Assembly: GCF_964340395.1 (NCBI RefSeq)
Contig: NC_135557.1
Coordinates: forward strand, 1,589,646 to 1,653,645
Source of the DNA: Glandiceps talaboti
Taxonomy: Eukaryota; Hemichordata; Enteropneusta; Spengelidae
Direction of reading: 5' to 3'
Length of the DNA: 64,000 nt
Shown here: positions 49,169 to 63,836 of the stretch, in pieces
Layout of the letters: each line of letters starts with the position of its first letter
Position numbering within the stretch: position 1 is the stretch's first letter
Made by a program: the position numbers and the translations under genes
Notes under the pieces: model-generated
What the model was told of the DNA's origin: nothing
What the model saw: only the letters and a program-made list of their open reading frames with translations
Databases searched by the model: none

Positions 49169-52100
49169 GTAAGTCACTTTTTCGTGTTATTGCCAGTAAG
49201 TCATATTTTTCCACAGAAAATGCTATAATTGTAATTGGACCACAATATTAACTAGTATATCGTCCGTCATAATAGAATGCCAATTGGCTAAGTTCCGCTA
49301 CATCAGTTTATGAAATAACATTAAAATCGTAACTAAATGCATAAATATAGAAAGAAATCAACCCCCTACCCCCCAAAAAACAAAACAAAAACCTCCAAAA
49401 GTACAACTTATATAATACAGTGTTGACACTGCAACATTAAAACCGAGAATTTGTAGTACAAATATCGCACACCACATCTACAATTAGCTCTGGAAATATA
49501 CGCTACAGAGTTTCGACACGTCTTCTCCCATCGTGTCGAAACCCCGTAGCGTATCTTTCCAGAGCAAACCACATCCTAAGATGACGTTGTCACGTCTTAT
49601 TACCATGTATAGTATGAAAGTGGGTCATTTTTGAACTCTTAAATCCAGTAGACAAACGTCAAGAGTGGTTGACATGTTGAGGGTATTGTGTTACTATGTA
49701 AAAGTAAAAGTAATGCAGACCACAATGTCCCATCATTAATTTTATTAAAATATTTCAGACTCATCAATTTAACATGATCAATTAATATAGATGACTTTCT
49801 GTATGCAAGTGTTACCATGGCAACACTCAGTATAGATTAAAATTCCAAATATTAGTAAGATCAATTGGTCTTTTGGAATTTACAATACAAATAGTTGCCA
49901 GTATGACAAGTGCATGTAATTTGATATATATAGTTAACAGTGTCTGTCATAACAAACAGTGGCTAGGGGGAAATACATACCAAATACCAGGACCAAATAC
50001 TTAGTAAAATAAAGATATGAGAAAACCATGTACCAAATACTTAGTAAAAATCTACACACATAATACCAACAGTTTTTTAAGTCTTTTTCTATTATATTGT
50101 ATTGCATTGTATTGCATTGTATTGCATTGTATTGCATTGTATTGCATTGTATTGCATTGTAATTAAATGTAGTATTTTCTAAGGTATGTTAAAATGAACC
50201 TATTCTGTAACTTAAGACATTCTTTGGTAGTAGCTTTATATATGTGATGTAAACAAGTATTTAGTGTTAGAGTTTAATTCTAGGAAGGATGAAACAACAG
50301 TAGACAGATGATGGACAAGATTAGATTAGATTAGATTATATAAAATAAGATTAGATGAGAATAGATAAAAATAAATGGAATCAGATTAGTTGGGAATAGA
50401 ATAGATAAAAATAGATGGGATTAGATTAGTTGGGAATAGAATAGATAAAATAGATGGAATCAGATTAATTGGGAATGAATTAGATAAAAATAGATGGAAT
50501 CAGATTAGTTGGGAATAGAATAGATAAAATAGATGGAATCAGATTAATTGGGAATGAATTAGATAAAAATAGATGGAATCAGATTAGTTGGGAATAGAAT
50601 AGATAAAAATAGATGGAATCAGATTAGTTGGGAATAAAATAGATAAAAATAGATGGAATCAGATTAGTTGGGAATAGAATAGATAAAAATAGATGGAATC
50701 AGATTAGTTGGGAATAAAATAGATAAAAATAGATGGAATCAGATTAGTTGGGAATAAAATAGATAAAAATAGATGGAATCAGATTAGTTGGGAATAGAAA
50801 TGATAAAAATAGATGGAATCACATTAGTTGGGAATGAATTAGATAAAAATAGATGGAATCACATTAGTTGGGAATAAAATAGATAAAAATAGATGGAATC
50901 AGATTAGTTGGGAATAGAATAGATAAAAATAGATGGAATCAGATTAATTGGGAATAGAATAGATAAAAATAGATGGGATTAGATTAGTTGGGAATAAAAT
51001 AGATAAAAATAGATGGAATCAGATTAGTTGGGAATAGAATAGATAAAAATAGATGGGATTAGATTAGTTTGGAATAGAATAGATAAAAATAGATGGAATC
51101 AGATTAGTTGGGAATAGAATAGATAAAATAGATGGAATCAGATTAGTTGGGAATAAAATAGATAAAAATAGATGGGATTAGATTAGTTGGGAATAGAATA
51201 GATAAAAATAGATGGAATCAGATTAGTTGGGAATAGAATTGATAAAAATAGATGGAATCAGATTAGTTGGGAATAGAATTGATAAAAATAGATGGAATCA
51301 GATTAGTTGGGAATAGAAATGATAAAAATAGATGGGATTAGATTAGTTGGGAATAGAATAGATAAAAATAGATGGGATTAGATTAGTTGGGAATAAAATA
51401 GATAAAAATAGATGGAATCAGATTAGTTGGGAATAGAAATGATAAAAATAGATGGGATTAGATTAGTTGGGAATAGAATAGATAAAAATAGATGGGATTA
51501 GATTAGTTGGGAATAAAATAGATAAAAATAGATGGAATCAGATTAGTTGGGAATGAATTAGATAAAAATAGATGGAATCAGATTAGTTGGGAATAGAATT
51601 GATAAAAATAGATGGAATCAGATTAGTTGGGAATAGAAATGATAAAAATAGATGGAATCAGATTAGTTGGGAATAGAATTGATAAAAATAGATGGAATCA
51701 GATTAGTTGGGAATAGAATAGATAAAAATAGATGGAATCAGATTAGTTGGGAATAGAAATGATAAAAATAGATGGGATTAGATTAGTTGGGAATAGAATA
51801 GATAAAAATAGATGGAATCAGATTAGTTGGGAATGAATTAGATAAAAATAGATGGAATCAGATTAGTTGGGAATAGAATTTATAAAAATAGATGGAATCA
51901 GATTAGTTGGGAATAGAATAGATAAAAATAGATGGAATCAGATTAGTTGGGAATAGAATAGATAAAAATAGATGGAATCAGATTAGTTGGGAATAGAAAT
52001 GATAGAAATAGATGGAATCAGATTAGTTGGGAATAAAATAGATAAAAATAGATGGAATCAGATTAGTTGGGAATAGAAATGATAAAAATAGATGGAATCA

Positions 52101-55100
52101 GATTAGTTGGGAATGAATTAGATAAAAATAGATGGAATCAGATTAGTTGGGAATAGAAATGATAAAAATAGATGGAATCAGATTAGTTGGGAATAAAATA
52201 GATAAAAATAGATGGAATCAGATTAGTTGGGAATAAAATAGATAAAAATAGATGGAATCAGATTAGTTGGGAATAGAATAGATAAAAATAGATGGAATCA
52301 CATTAGTTGGGAATAGAATAGATAAAAATAGATGGAATCAGATTAGTTGGGAATAGAATAGATAAAAATAGATGGAATCAGATTAGTTGGGAATAAAATA
52401 GATAAAAATAGATGGAATCACATTAGTTGGGAATAAAATAGATAAAAATAGATGGAATCAGATTAGTTGGGAATAGAATAGATAAAAATAGATGGAATCA
52501 GATTAGTTGGGAATAGAAATGATAAAAATAGATGGAATCAGATTAGTTGGGAATAGAAATGATAAAAATAGATGGGATTAGATTAGTTGGGAATAGAAAT
52601 GATAAAAATAGATGGAATCAGATTAGTTGGGAATAGAATAGATAAAAATAGATGGAATCAGATTAGTTGGGAATAGAATAGATAAAAATAGATGGAATCA
52701 GATTAGTTGGGAATAGAAATGATAAAAATAGATGGAATCAGATTAGTTGGGAATAAAATAGATAAAAATAGATGGGATTAGATTAGTTTGGGAATAGAAT
52801 TGATAAAAATAGATGGAATCAGATTAGTTGGGAATAAAATAGATAAAAATAGATGGAATCAGATTAGTTGGGAATAAAATAGATAAAAATAGATGGAATC
52901 AGATTAGTTGGGAATAGAAATGATAAAAATAGATGGAATCAGATTAGTTGGGAATAGAAATGATAAAAATAGATGGAATCAGATTAGTTGGGAATAGAAT
53001 AGATAAAAATAGATGGAATCAGATTAGTTGGGAATAGAATAGATAAAAATAGATGGAATCAGATTAGTTGGGAATAAAATAGATAAAAATAGATGGAATC
53101 AGATTAGTTGGGAATAGAAATGATAAAAATAGATGGAATCAGATTAGTTGGGAATAGAATAGATAAAAATAGATGGAATCAGATTAGTTGGGAATAGAAA
53201 TGATAAAAATAGATGGAATCAGATTAGTTGGGAATAAAATAGATAAAAATAGATGGAATCACATTAGTTGGGAATAAAATAGATAAAAATAGATGGAATC
53301 AGATTAGTTGGGAATAGAATAGATAAAAATAGATGGAATCAGATTAGTTTGGAATAAAATAGATAAAAATAGATGGAATCAGATTATTTGGGAATAAAAT
53401 GGATAAAAATAGATGGAATCACATTATTTGGGAATAGAATAGATAAAAATAGATGGAATCAAATTAATTGGGAATAAAATAGATAGGATTAGATTAGTTG
53501 GGAATAGAATAGAATAGAAGTTATAATTTCGTATAATATCATGGGTATAGATATCAAGTTATAATTTGGTATAATATCATGGCTATAGATATCATGTTAT
53601 AATTTGGTATAATATCATGGCTATAAATATCAAGTTATAATTTGGTATAATATCATAGCTATAGATATCAAGTTATAATTTGGTATAATATCATACCATG
53701 GCTATAAATATCAAGTTATAATTTGGTATAATATCATGGCTATAAATATCAAGTTATAATTTGGTATAATATCATGGCTATAAATATCAAGTTATAATTT
53801 GGTATAATATGGCTATAAATATCAAGTTATAATTTGGTATAATATGGCTATAAATATCAAGTTATAATTTGGTATAATATCATGGCTATAAATATCAAGT
53901 TATAATTTGGTATACTATCATGGCTATAAATATCAAGTTATAATTTGGTATAATATCATGGCTATAAATATCAAGTTATAATTTGGTATACTATCATGGC
54001 TATAAATATCAAGTTATAATTTGGTATAATATCATGGCTATAAATATCAAGTTATAATTTGGTATAATATCATAGCTATAGATATCAAGTTATAATTTGG
54101 TATAATATCATGGCTATAAATATCAAGTTATAATTTGGTATAATATCATGGCTATAAATATCAAGTTATAATTTGGTATAATATCATAGCTATAGATATC
54201 AAGTTATAATTTGGTATAATATGGCTATAAATATCAAGTTATAATTTGGTATAATATCATGGCTATAAATATCAAGTTATAATTTGGTATAATATCATGG
54301 CTATAAATATCAAGTTATAATTTGGTATAATATCATAGCTATAGATATCAAGTTATAATTTGGTATAATATCATGGCTATAAATATCAAGTTATAATTTG
54401 GTATAATATCATGGCTATAAATATCAAGTTATAATTTGGTATAATATCATGGCTATAAATATCAAGTTATAATTTGGTATAATATCATGGGTATAGATAT
54501 CAAGTTATAATTTGGTATAATATGGCTATAAATATCAAGTTATAATTTGGTATAATATCATGGCTATAAATATCAAGTTATAATTTGGTATAATATGGCT
54601 ATAAATATCAAGTTATAATTTGGTATAATATGGCTATAAATATCAAGTTATAATTTGGTATAATATGGCTATAAATATCAAGTTATAATTTGGTATAATA
54701 TGGCTATAAATATCAAGTTATAATTTGGTATAATATGGCTATAAATATCAAGTTATAATTTGGTATAATATCATGGCTATAAATGCACTATGAATGTAGA
54801 ATATTAAGAAGTAAAAAACCTAAAATTGAATTATTAAATGATTTTTTTTGAAGCTTGCTGCTCAGATTCTTGAACCCAGAGACATTATAATAGGAATTGT
54901 TGATATGGATGAAGATGAAAAGGCTGAGAAATTCATTGGTAAGTTACCAGGACAATACAAGATGAATATTAAATAAATAAACAAACAAACAAATAAAGTT
55001 AAATGATTAATAAAATTAATAATAATTAATATTTATGGTGAACCTAAATTTTAAAGTATTTTAGATTAACATTGTTTATTAAAGTTTATTAACTTCAATG

Positions 55101-58100
55101 TATGTTGTATTCATATGATATACTAGAATATCTTGTATTCACTGATATATGTTGTATTCATATGATATACTAGAATATCTTGTATTCACTGATATATGTT
55201 GTATTCATATGATATACTAGAATATCTTGTATTCACTGATATATGTTGTATTCATATGATATACTAGAATATCTTGTATTCACTGATATATGTTGTATTC
55301 ATTTGATATACTAGAATATCTTGTATTCACTGATATATGTTGTATTCATATGATATACTAGAATATCTTGTATTCACTGATATATGTTGTATTCATATGA
55401 TATACTAGAATATCTTGTATTCACTGATATATGTTGTATTCATATGATATACTAGAATATCTTGTATTCACTGATATATGTTGTATTCATATGATATACT
55501 AGAATATCTTGTATTCACTGATATATGTTGTATTCATATGATATGCTAGAATATCTTGTATTCACTCATATATGTTGTATTCATATGATATACTAGAATA
55601 TCTTGTATTCACTGATATATGTTGTATTCATATGATATACTAGAATATCTTGTATTCACTCATATATGTTGTATTCATATGATATACTAGAATATCTTGT
55701 ATTCACTCATATATGTTGTATTCATATGATATACTAGAATATCTTGTATTCACTGATATATGTTGTATTCATATGATATACTAGAATATCTTGTATTCAC
55801 TGATATATGTTGTATTCATATGATATACTAGAATATCTTGTATTCACTGATATATGTTGTATTCATATGATATACTAGAATATCTTGTATTCACTGATAT
55901 ATGTTGTATTCATATGATATACTAGAATATCTTGTATTCACTGATATATGTTGTATTCATATGATATACTAGAATATCTTGTATTCACTGATATATGTTG
56001 TATTCATTTGATATACTAGAATATCTTGTATTCACTGATATATGTTGTATTCATATGATATACAGTACTAGAATATCTTGTATTCACTGACGTATGTTGT
56101 ATTCATTTGATATACTAGAATATCTTGTATTCACTGACGTATGTTGTATTCATTTGATATACTAGAATATCTTGTATTCACTGATATATGTTGTATTCAT
56201 TTGATATACTAGAATATCTTGTATTCACTGATATATGTTGTATTCATTTGATATACTAGAATATCTTGTATTCACTCATATATGTTGTATTCATTTGATA
56301 TACTAGAATATCTTGTATTCACTCATATATGTTGTATTCATTTGATATACTAGAATATCTTGTATTCACTGATATATGTTGTATTCATTTGATATACTAG
56401 AATATCTTGTATTCACTGATATATGTTGTATTCATTTGATATACTAGAATATCTTGTATTCACTGATATATGTTGTATTCATTTGATATACTAGAATATC
56501 TTGTATTCACTGATATATGTTGTATTCATTTGATATACTAGAATATCTTGTATTCACTGATATATGTTGTATTCATATGATATACTAGACTATCTTGTAT
56601 TCACTGATATATGTTGTATTCATATGATATACTAGACTATCTTGTATTCACTGATGTATGTTGTATTCATATGATATACTAGAATATCTTGTATTCACTG
56701 ATATATGTTGTATTCATATGATATACTAGAATATCTTGTATTCACTGATATATGTTGTATTCGTATGATATACTAGAATATCTTGTATTCACTGATATAT
56801 GTTGTATTCATATGATATACTAGAATATCTTGTATTCACTGATATATGTTGTATTCATTTGATATACTAGAATATCTTGTATTCACTGATATATGTTGTA
56901 TTCATTTGATATACTAGAATATCTTGTATTCACTGATATATGTTGTATTCATATGATATACTAGAATATCTTGTATTCACTGATATATGTTGTATTCATT
57001 TGATATACTAGAATATCTTGTATTCACTGATGTATGTTGTATTCATATGATATACTAGAATATCTTGTATTCACTGAATGTATGTTGTATTCATATGATA
57101 TACTAGAATATCTTGTATTCACTGATATATGTTGTATTCATTTGATATACTAGAATATCTTGTATTCACTGATATATGTTGTATTCATTTGATATACTAG
57201 AATATCTTGTATTCACTGATATATGTTGTATTCATATGATATACTAGAATATCTTGTATTCACTGATATATGTTGTATTCATTTGATATACTAGAATATC
57301 TTGTATTCACTGATATATGTTGTATTCATATGATATACTAGAATATCTTGTATTCACTGATATATGTTGTATTCATATGATGTACTAGAATATCTTGTAT
57401 TCACTGATATATGTTGTATTCATTTGATATACTAGAATATCTTGTATTCACTGATATATGTTGTATTCATATGATATACTAGAATATCTTGTATTCACTG
57501 ATATATGTTGTATTCATATGATATACTAGAATATCTTGTATTCACTGATATATGTTGTATTCATATGATATACTAGAATATCTTGTATTCACTGATATAT
57601 GTTGTATTCATTTGATATACTAGAATATCTTGTATTCACTGATGTATGTTGTATTCATTTGATATACTAGAATATATCTTGTATTCACTGATATATGTTG
57701 TATTCATATGATATACTAGAATATCTTGTATTCACTGATATATGTTGTATTCATTTGATATACTAGAATATCTTGTATTCACTGATATATGTTGTATTCA
57801 TTTGATATACTAGAATATCTTGTATTCACTGATATATGTTGTATTCATATGATATACTAGAATATCTTGTATTCACTGATATATGTTGTATTCATTTGAT
57901 ATACTAGAATATCTTGTATTCACTGATGTATGTTGTATTCATATGATATACTAGAATATCTTGTATTCACTGAATGTATGTTGTATTCATATGATATACT
58001 AGAATATCTTGTATTCACTGATATATGTTGTATTCATTTGCTATACTAGAATATCTTGTATTCACTGATATATGTTGTATTCATATGATATACTAGAATA

Positions 58101-61100
58101 TCTTGTATTCACTGATATATGTTGTATTCATTTGATATACTAGAATATCTTGTATTCACTGATATATGTTGTATTCATATGATATACTAGAATATCTTGT
58201 ATTCACTGATATATGTTGTATTCATATGATATACTAGAATATCTTGTATTCACTGATATATGTTGTATTCATTTGATATACTAGAATATCTTGTATTCAC
58301 TGATATATGTTGTATTCATATGATATACTAGAATATCTTGTATTCACTGATATATGTTGTATTCATATGATATACTAGAATATCTTGTATTCACTGATAT
58401 ATGTTGTATTCATTTGATATACTAGAATATCTTGTATTCACTGATATATGTTGTATTCATATGATATACTAGAATATCTTGTATTCACTGATATATGTTG
58501 TATTCATATGATATACTAGAATATCTTGTATTCACTCATATATGTTGTATTCATATGATATACTAGAATATCTTGTATTCAATGATATATGTTGTATTCA
58601 TATGATATACTAGAATATCTTGTATTCACTGATATATGTTGTATTCATTTGATATACTAGAATATCTTGTATTCACTGATATATGTTGTATTCATATGAT
58701 ATACTAGAATATCTTGTATTCACTGATATATGTTGTATTCATTTGATATACTAGAATATCTTGTATTCACTGATATATGTTGTATTCATTTGATATACTA
58801 GAATATCTTGTATTCACTGATATATGTTGTATTCATATGATATACTAGAATATCTTGTATTCACTGATATATGTTGTATTCATATGATATACTAGAATAT
58901 CTTGTATTCACTGATATATGTTGTATTCATTTGCTATACTAGAATATCTTGTATTCACTGATATATGTTGTATTCATATGATATACTAGAATATCTTGTA
59001 TTCACTGATATATGTTGTATTCATTTGATATACTAGAATATCTTGTATTCACTGATATATGTTGTATTCATATGATAGACTAGAATATCTTGTATTCACT
59101 GATATATGTTGTATTCATATGATATACTAGAATATCTTGTATTCACTGATATATGTTGTATTCATTTGATATACTAGAATATCTTGTATTCACTGATATA
59201 TGTTGTATTCATATGATATACTAGAATATCTTGTATTCACTGATATATGTTGTATTCATTTGATATACTAGAATATCTTGTATTCACTGATATATGTTGT
59301 ATTCATATGATGTACTAGACTATCTTGTATTCAATGATATATGTTGTATTCATATGATATACTAGAATATCTTGTATTCACTGATATATGTTGTATTCAT
59401 TTGATATACTAGAATATCTTGTATTCACTGATATATGTTGTATTCATATGATATACTAGAATATCTTGTATTCAATGATATATGTTGTATTCATATGATA
59501 TTATAGAATATCTTGTATTCACTGATATATGTTGTATTCATTTGATATACTAGAATATCTTGTATTCACTGATGTATGTTGTATTCATATGATATACTAG
59601 AATATCTTGTATTCACTGATATATGTTGTATTCATTTGATATACTAGAATATCTTGTATTCACTGATATATGTTGTATTCATATGATATACTAGAATATC
59701 TTGTATTCACTGATATATGTTGTATTCATATGATATACTAGAATATCTTGTATTCACTGATATATGTTGTATTCATTTGATATACTAGAATATCTTGTAT
59801 TCACTGATATATGTTGTATTCATATGATATACTAGAATATCTTGTATTCACTGATATATGTTGTATTCATATGATATACTAGAATATCTTGTATTCACTG
59901 ATATATGTTGTATTCATATGATATACTAGAATATCTTGTATTCACTGATATATGTTGTATTCATTTGATATACTAGAATATCTTGTATTCACTGATATAT
60001 GTTGTATTCATATGATATACTAGAATATCTTGTATTCACTGATATATGTTGTATTCATATGATATACTAGAATATCTTGTATTCACTGATATATGTTGTA
60101 TTCATTTGATATACTAGAATATCTTGTATTCACTGATATATGTTGTATTCATATGATATACTAGAATATCTTGTATTCACTGATATATGTTGTATTCATT
60201 TGATATACTAGAATATCTTGTATTCACTGATATATGTTGTATTCATATGATATACTAGAATATCTTGTATTCACTCATATATGTTGTATTCATATGATAT
60301 ACTAGAATATCTTGTATTCACTGATATATGTTGTATTCATATGATATACTAGAATATCTTGTATTCACTGATATATGTTGTATTCATATGATATACTAGA
60401 ATATCTTGTATTCACTGATGTATGTTGTATTCATTTGATATACTAGAATATCTTGTATTCACTGATATATGTTGTATTCATATGATATACTAGAATATCT
60501 TGTATTCACTCATATATGTTGTATTCATTTGATATACTAGAATATCTTGTATTCACTGATGTATGTTGTATTCATATGATATACTAGAATATCTTGTATT
60601 CACTGACGTATGTTGTATTCATATGATATACTAGAATATCTTGTATTCACTGATATATGTTGTATTCATATGATATACTAGAATATCTTGTATTCACTGA
60701 TATATGTTGTATTCATATGATATACTAGAATATCTTGTATTCACTGATATATGTTGTATTCATTTGATATACTAGAATATCTTGTATTCACTGATATATG
60801 TTGTATTCATTTGATATACTAGAATATCTTGTATTCACTGATATATGTTGTATTCATTTGATATACTAGAATATCTTGTATTCACTGATATATGTTGTAT
60901 TCATATGATATACTAGAATATCTTGTATTCACTGATGTATGTTGTATTCATATGATATACTAGAATATCTTGTATTCACTCATATATGTTGTATTCATAT
61001 GATATACTAGAATATCTTGTATTCACTGATATATGTTGTATTCATATGATATACTAGAATAATGTGTTCACTGATATATGTTGTATTCATTTGATATACT

Positions 61101-61567
61101 AGAATATCTTGTATTCACTGACGTATGTTGTATTCATTTGATATACTAGAATATCTTGTATTCACTGATATATGTTGTATTCATTTGATATACTAGAATA
61201 TCTTGTATTCACTGATATATGTTGTATTCATTTGATATACTAGAATATCTTGTATTCACTGATGTATGTTGTACTCATTTACTTGAAGACTCCATAGAAT
61301 AATCGAGTATGGTCAGTGTAACCATGACAACCATAGATTATTTGTTTTTACAAACAATTTTATTGAATGTTTAAGAAAGTGATTAATTATACCACTTTCC
61401 CATAATAGATCATTGGAGATGATGGAATTACTAAATGAATAATATTATGGTATGTATGTTTTATAGGTATTCATCACGCTGGACAAATCTTTGTCTTCAA
61501 GACTGGTCACAAGGTAGAATACACAGGTCACAGAGCCCCAGAAGTTCTCATTAGTTTTCTTATAAAG
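48941..61567 (+). CDS. CASQ: Calsequestrin, first three coding exons, partial gene
   Basis: Calsequestrin is a high-capacity, low-affinity Ca2+-binding protein in the lumen of the sarcoplasmic/endoplasmic reticulum, made of three thioredoxin-like domains. Exons 48941-49168, 54854-54938 and 61467-61567 join in frame to 138 codons. Residues 1-17 (MKTLLIFVFLLCLACQA) are a signal peptide. Residues about 24-33 (FPEYDGVRRV) are the N-terminal YDG block of calsequestrins. They are followed by a first thioredoxin-like fold: LAAQILE, a GIVDMDEDEKAEKF strand-acidic loop, GQIFVFKTGHKVEYTGHRAP, and EVLISFLIK. No CxxC is present, as expected for this family. Introns 1 and 2 are 5.7 and 6.5 kb and mostly satellite. 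The remaining two domains and the acidic tail lie beyond the window. I cannot tell which vertebrate paralogue it is closest to. Confidence 0.9.
49169..50094. other. Calsequestrin intron 1, left part
   Basis: This part is mostly unique AT-rich sequence. It includes the long hairpin at 49487-49565 and an X-box-like palindrome GTTACCATGGCAAC at 49811-49824. No exon was seen. Confidence 0.5.
49487..49565. repeat. 34-bp inverted repeat hairpin
   Basis: Left arm 49487-49520 and right arm 49532-49565 match at 31 of 34 positions with an 11-base loop (TCTTCTCCCAT). The arm starts GCTCTGGAAATATACGCTAC and ends GTTTCGACACG. In minus-strand RNA two of the three mismatches would be G-U pairs. It could be a MITE or a small-RNA hairpin. 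Confidence 0.85.
50095..50161. repeat. (ATTGTATTGC)n microsatellite
   Basis: Six to seven units of the 10-bp form of the TTGTA/TTGCA repeat seen at 46194. It may also be a LINE tail, though no element body is recognised beside it. Confidence 0.93.
50346..53518. repeat. 40-bp satellite in calsequestrin intron 1
   Basis: About 79 units contain AGATAAAAATAGATGGAATC and AGATTAGTTGGGAATAGAAT. The last six bases alternate among AGAATA, AAAATA, AGAAAT, AGAATT and TGAATT. GGAATC is replaced by GGGATT in scattered units. It is preceded by a short (AGATT)n run at 50318-50338, a likely seed. Confidence 0.98.
53519..54783. repeat. 38/34-bp satellite before calsequestrin exon 2
   Basis: About 34 units contain ATAATTTGGTATAATATCAT and GGCTATAAATATCAAGTT. 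The shorter form lacks 4 bases (AATATGGC) and dominates at the right end (54500-54760). The array stops 70 bp before the exon. Confidence 0.97.
54854..54938 (+). CDS. CASQ: Calsequestrin exon 2
   Basis: This 85-nt exon encodes LAAQILEPRDIIIGIVDMDE then DEKAEKFI plus the first base of a Gly codon (phase 1). The acceptor TTTTTTTTGAAG ends at 54853 and the donor is GTAAGT at 54939. It lies between a 38-bp array that ends only 70 bp upstream and a 47-bp array that begins 155 bp downstream. Confidence 0.93.
55093..61271. repeat. 47-bp satellite in calsequestrin intron 2, about 131 units
   Basis: The unit contains TGATATACTAGAATATCTTG and TATTCACTGATATATGTTGT. The main switch is ATTCATATG/ATTCATTTG. 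Rarer marks are CACTCATAT, CTGACGTATG, CTGAATGTATG and CTAGACTATC. The CTGAATGTATG mark occurs twice (57075 and 57971) in matching context, indicating block duplication of about 19 units. Confidence 0.98.
61467..61567 (+). CDS. CASQ: Calsequestrin exon 3
   Basis: This 101-nt exon completes the Gly codon and encodes IHHAGQIFVFKTGHKVEYTG, then HRAPEVLISFLIK. The acceptor TGTTTTATAG ends at 61466 and the donor is GTAAAA at 61568, phase 0. The next exon is not in the window: 61568-64000 is intron with repeats. Confidence 0.92.
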
Positions 61568-62105
61568 GTAAAACTACACATTATTTGATTTGTATGGATA
61601 TATCAAATGAGATATTTAGATGACTAAAATATATACAGTTCATATTTAATGAAAGCAAAAAGTGAAGATTTTGTCCACATCTTAGACTGACGACAGTCAC
61701 TTGTGCCTTTTTTTCCCTACGTTTTATCTAAACTTAATTAGTCGCCACGCTCCAATCTGGCGCAACACTACTATAATCGCACACTGATATCGAGGGCGGA
61801 AGGCATGAACCAGAACTTCAGATTTTTTGTTTATTGCTTTGTTTATTTGTCACTTGCTTTGTTTATTTGTTGATTTCTTTGTTGGTTGTTGTTGTTTATT
61901 TTCAATTGCTTTGTTTATTTGTTGATTGTTGTTTATTTGTCAATTGCTTTATTTCTCGATTGCTTTGTTTATTTGTCAATTGGTTTGTTTATTTGTCAAT
62001 TGGTTTGTTTATTTGTCAATTGGTTTGTTTATTTGTTGATTGTTGACTTCATTTACATGTCAGTCATTTGGACTAAGAATCACAAATGAAACTTTACTCC
62101 GTTTA
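61568..62105. other. Calsequestrin intron 3, left part with T-rich VNTR
   Basis: Positions 61826-62045 hold degenerate repeats of TTGTTTATTTGTCAATTGG type (20-23 bp; four exact 20-mers at the end). The rest looks unique. Frames such as LFVNWFVYL are shadows. Confidence 0.7.
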
Positions 62106-63836
62106 TATCGATTATACATTGCCAAAAGGTGACAACACTAACGTGACACTGTAGAATTATACATTGCCAAAAGGTGACAACACTAATGTGACACTGTAGA
62201 ATTATACATTACCAAAAGGTGACAACACTAACGTGACACTGTAGAATTATACATTGCCAAAAGGTGACAACACTAACGTGACACTGTAGAATTATACATT
62301 GCCAAAAGGTGACAACACTAACGTGACACTGTAGAATTATACATTACCAAAAGGTGACAACACTAACGTGACACTGTAGAATTATACATTGCCAAAAGGT
62401 GACAACACTAACGTGACACTGTAGAATTATACATTGCCAAAAGGTGACAACACTAACGTGACACTGTAGAATTATACATTGCCAAAAGGTGACAACACTA
62501 ACGTGACAGTGTAGAATCATACATTGCCAAAAGGTGACAACACTAACGTGACACTGTAGAATTATACATTGTCAAAAGGTGACAACACTAACGTGACACT
62601 GTAGAATTATACATTACCAAAAGGTGACAACACTAACGTGACACTGTAGAATTATACATTACCAAAAGGTGACAACACTAACGTGACACTGTAGAATTAT
62701 ACATTACCAAAAGGTGACAACACTAACGTGACACTGTAGAATTATACATTGCCAAAAGGTGACAACACTAATGTGACAGTGTAGAATTATACATTACCAA
62801 AAGGTGACAACACTAACGTGACACTGTAGAATTATACATTACCAAAAGGTGACAACACTAACGTGACACTGTAGAATTATACATTGCCAAAAGGTGACAA
62901 CACTAACGTGACAGTGTAGAATTATACATTGCCAAAAGGTGACAACACTAACGTGACACTGTAGAATTATACATTACCAAAAGGTGACAACACTAACGTG
63001 ACACTGTAGAATTATACATTACCAAAAGGTGACAACACTAACGTGACACTGTAGAATTATACATTGTCAAAAGGTGACAACACTAACGTGATACTGTAGA
63101 ATTATACATTGCCAAAAGGTGACAACACTAACGTGACACTGTAGAATTATACATTGCCAAAAGGTGACAACACTAACGTGACACTGTAGAATTATACATT
63201 GTCAAAAGGTGACAACACTAACGTGACACTGTAGAATTATACATTACCAAAAGGTGACAACACTAACGTGACACTGTAGAATTATACATTGCCAAAAGGT
63301 GACAACACTAATGTGACACTGTAGAATTATACATTGCCAAAAGGTGACAACACTAACGTGACACTGTAGAATTATACATTACCAAAAGGTGACAACACTA
63401 ACGTGACACTGTAGAATTATACATTGCCAAAAGGTGACAACACTAACGTGACAGTGTAGAATTATACATTGCCAAAAGGTGACAACACTAATGTGACACT
63501 GTAGAATTATACATTGCCAAAAGGTGACAACACTAATGTGACACTGTAGAATTATACATTACCAAAAGGTGACAACACTAATGTGACACTGTAGAATTAT
63601 ACATTGCCAAAAGGTGACAACACTAACGTGACACTGTAGAATTATACATTGTTAAAAGGTGACAACACTAATGTGACACTGTAGAATTATACATTGCCAA
63701 AAGGTGACAACACTAACGTGATACTGTAGAATTATACATTGTCAAAAGGTGACAACACTAACGTGACACTGTAGAATTATACATTGCCAAAAGGTGACAA
63801 CACTAACGTGACAGTGTAGAATTATACATTGCCAAA
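62106..63836. repeat. 45-bp satellite in calsequestrin intron 3
   Basis: About 38 units contain ATTATACATTGCCAAAAGGT and GACAACACTAACGTGACACT. Substitution-only variation (TTGCC/TTACC/TTGTC, ACGTG/ATGTG, CACTG/CAGTG) leaves the 45-bp period intact throughout, which differs from the indel-bearing arrays. Confidence 0.98.
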
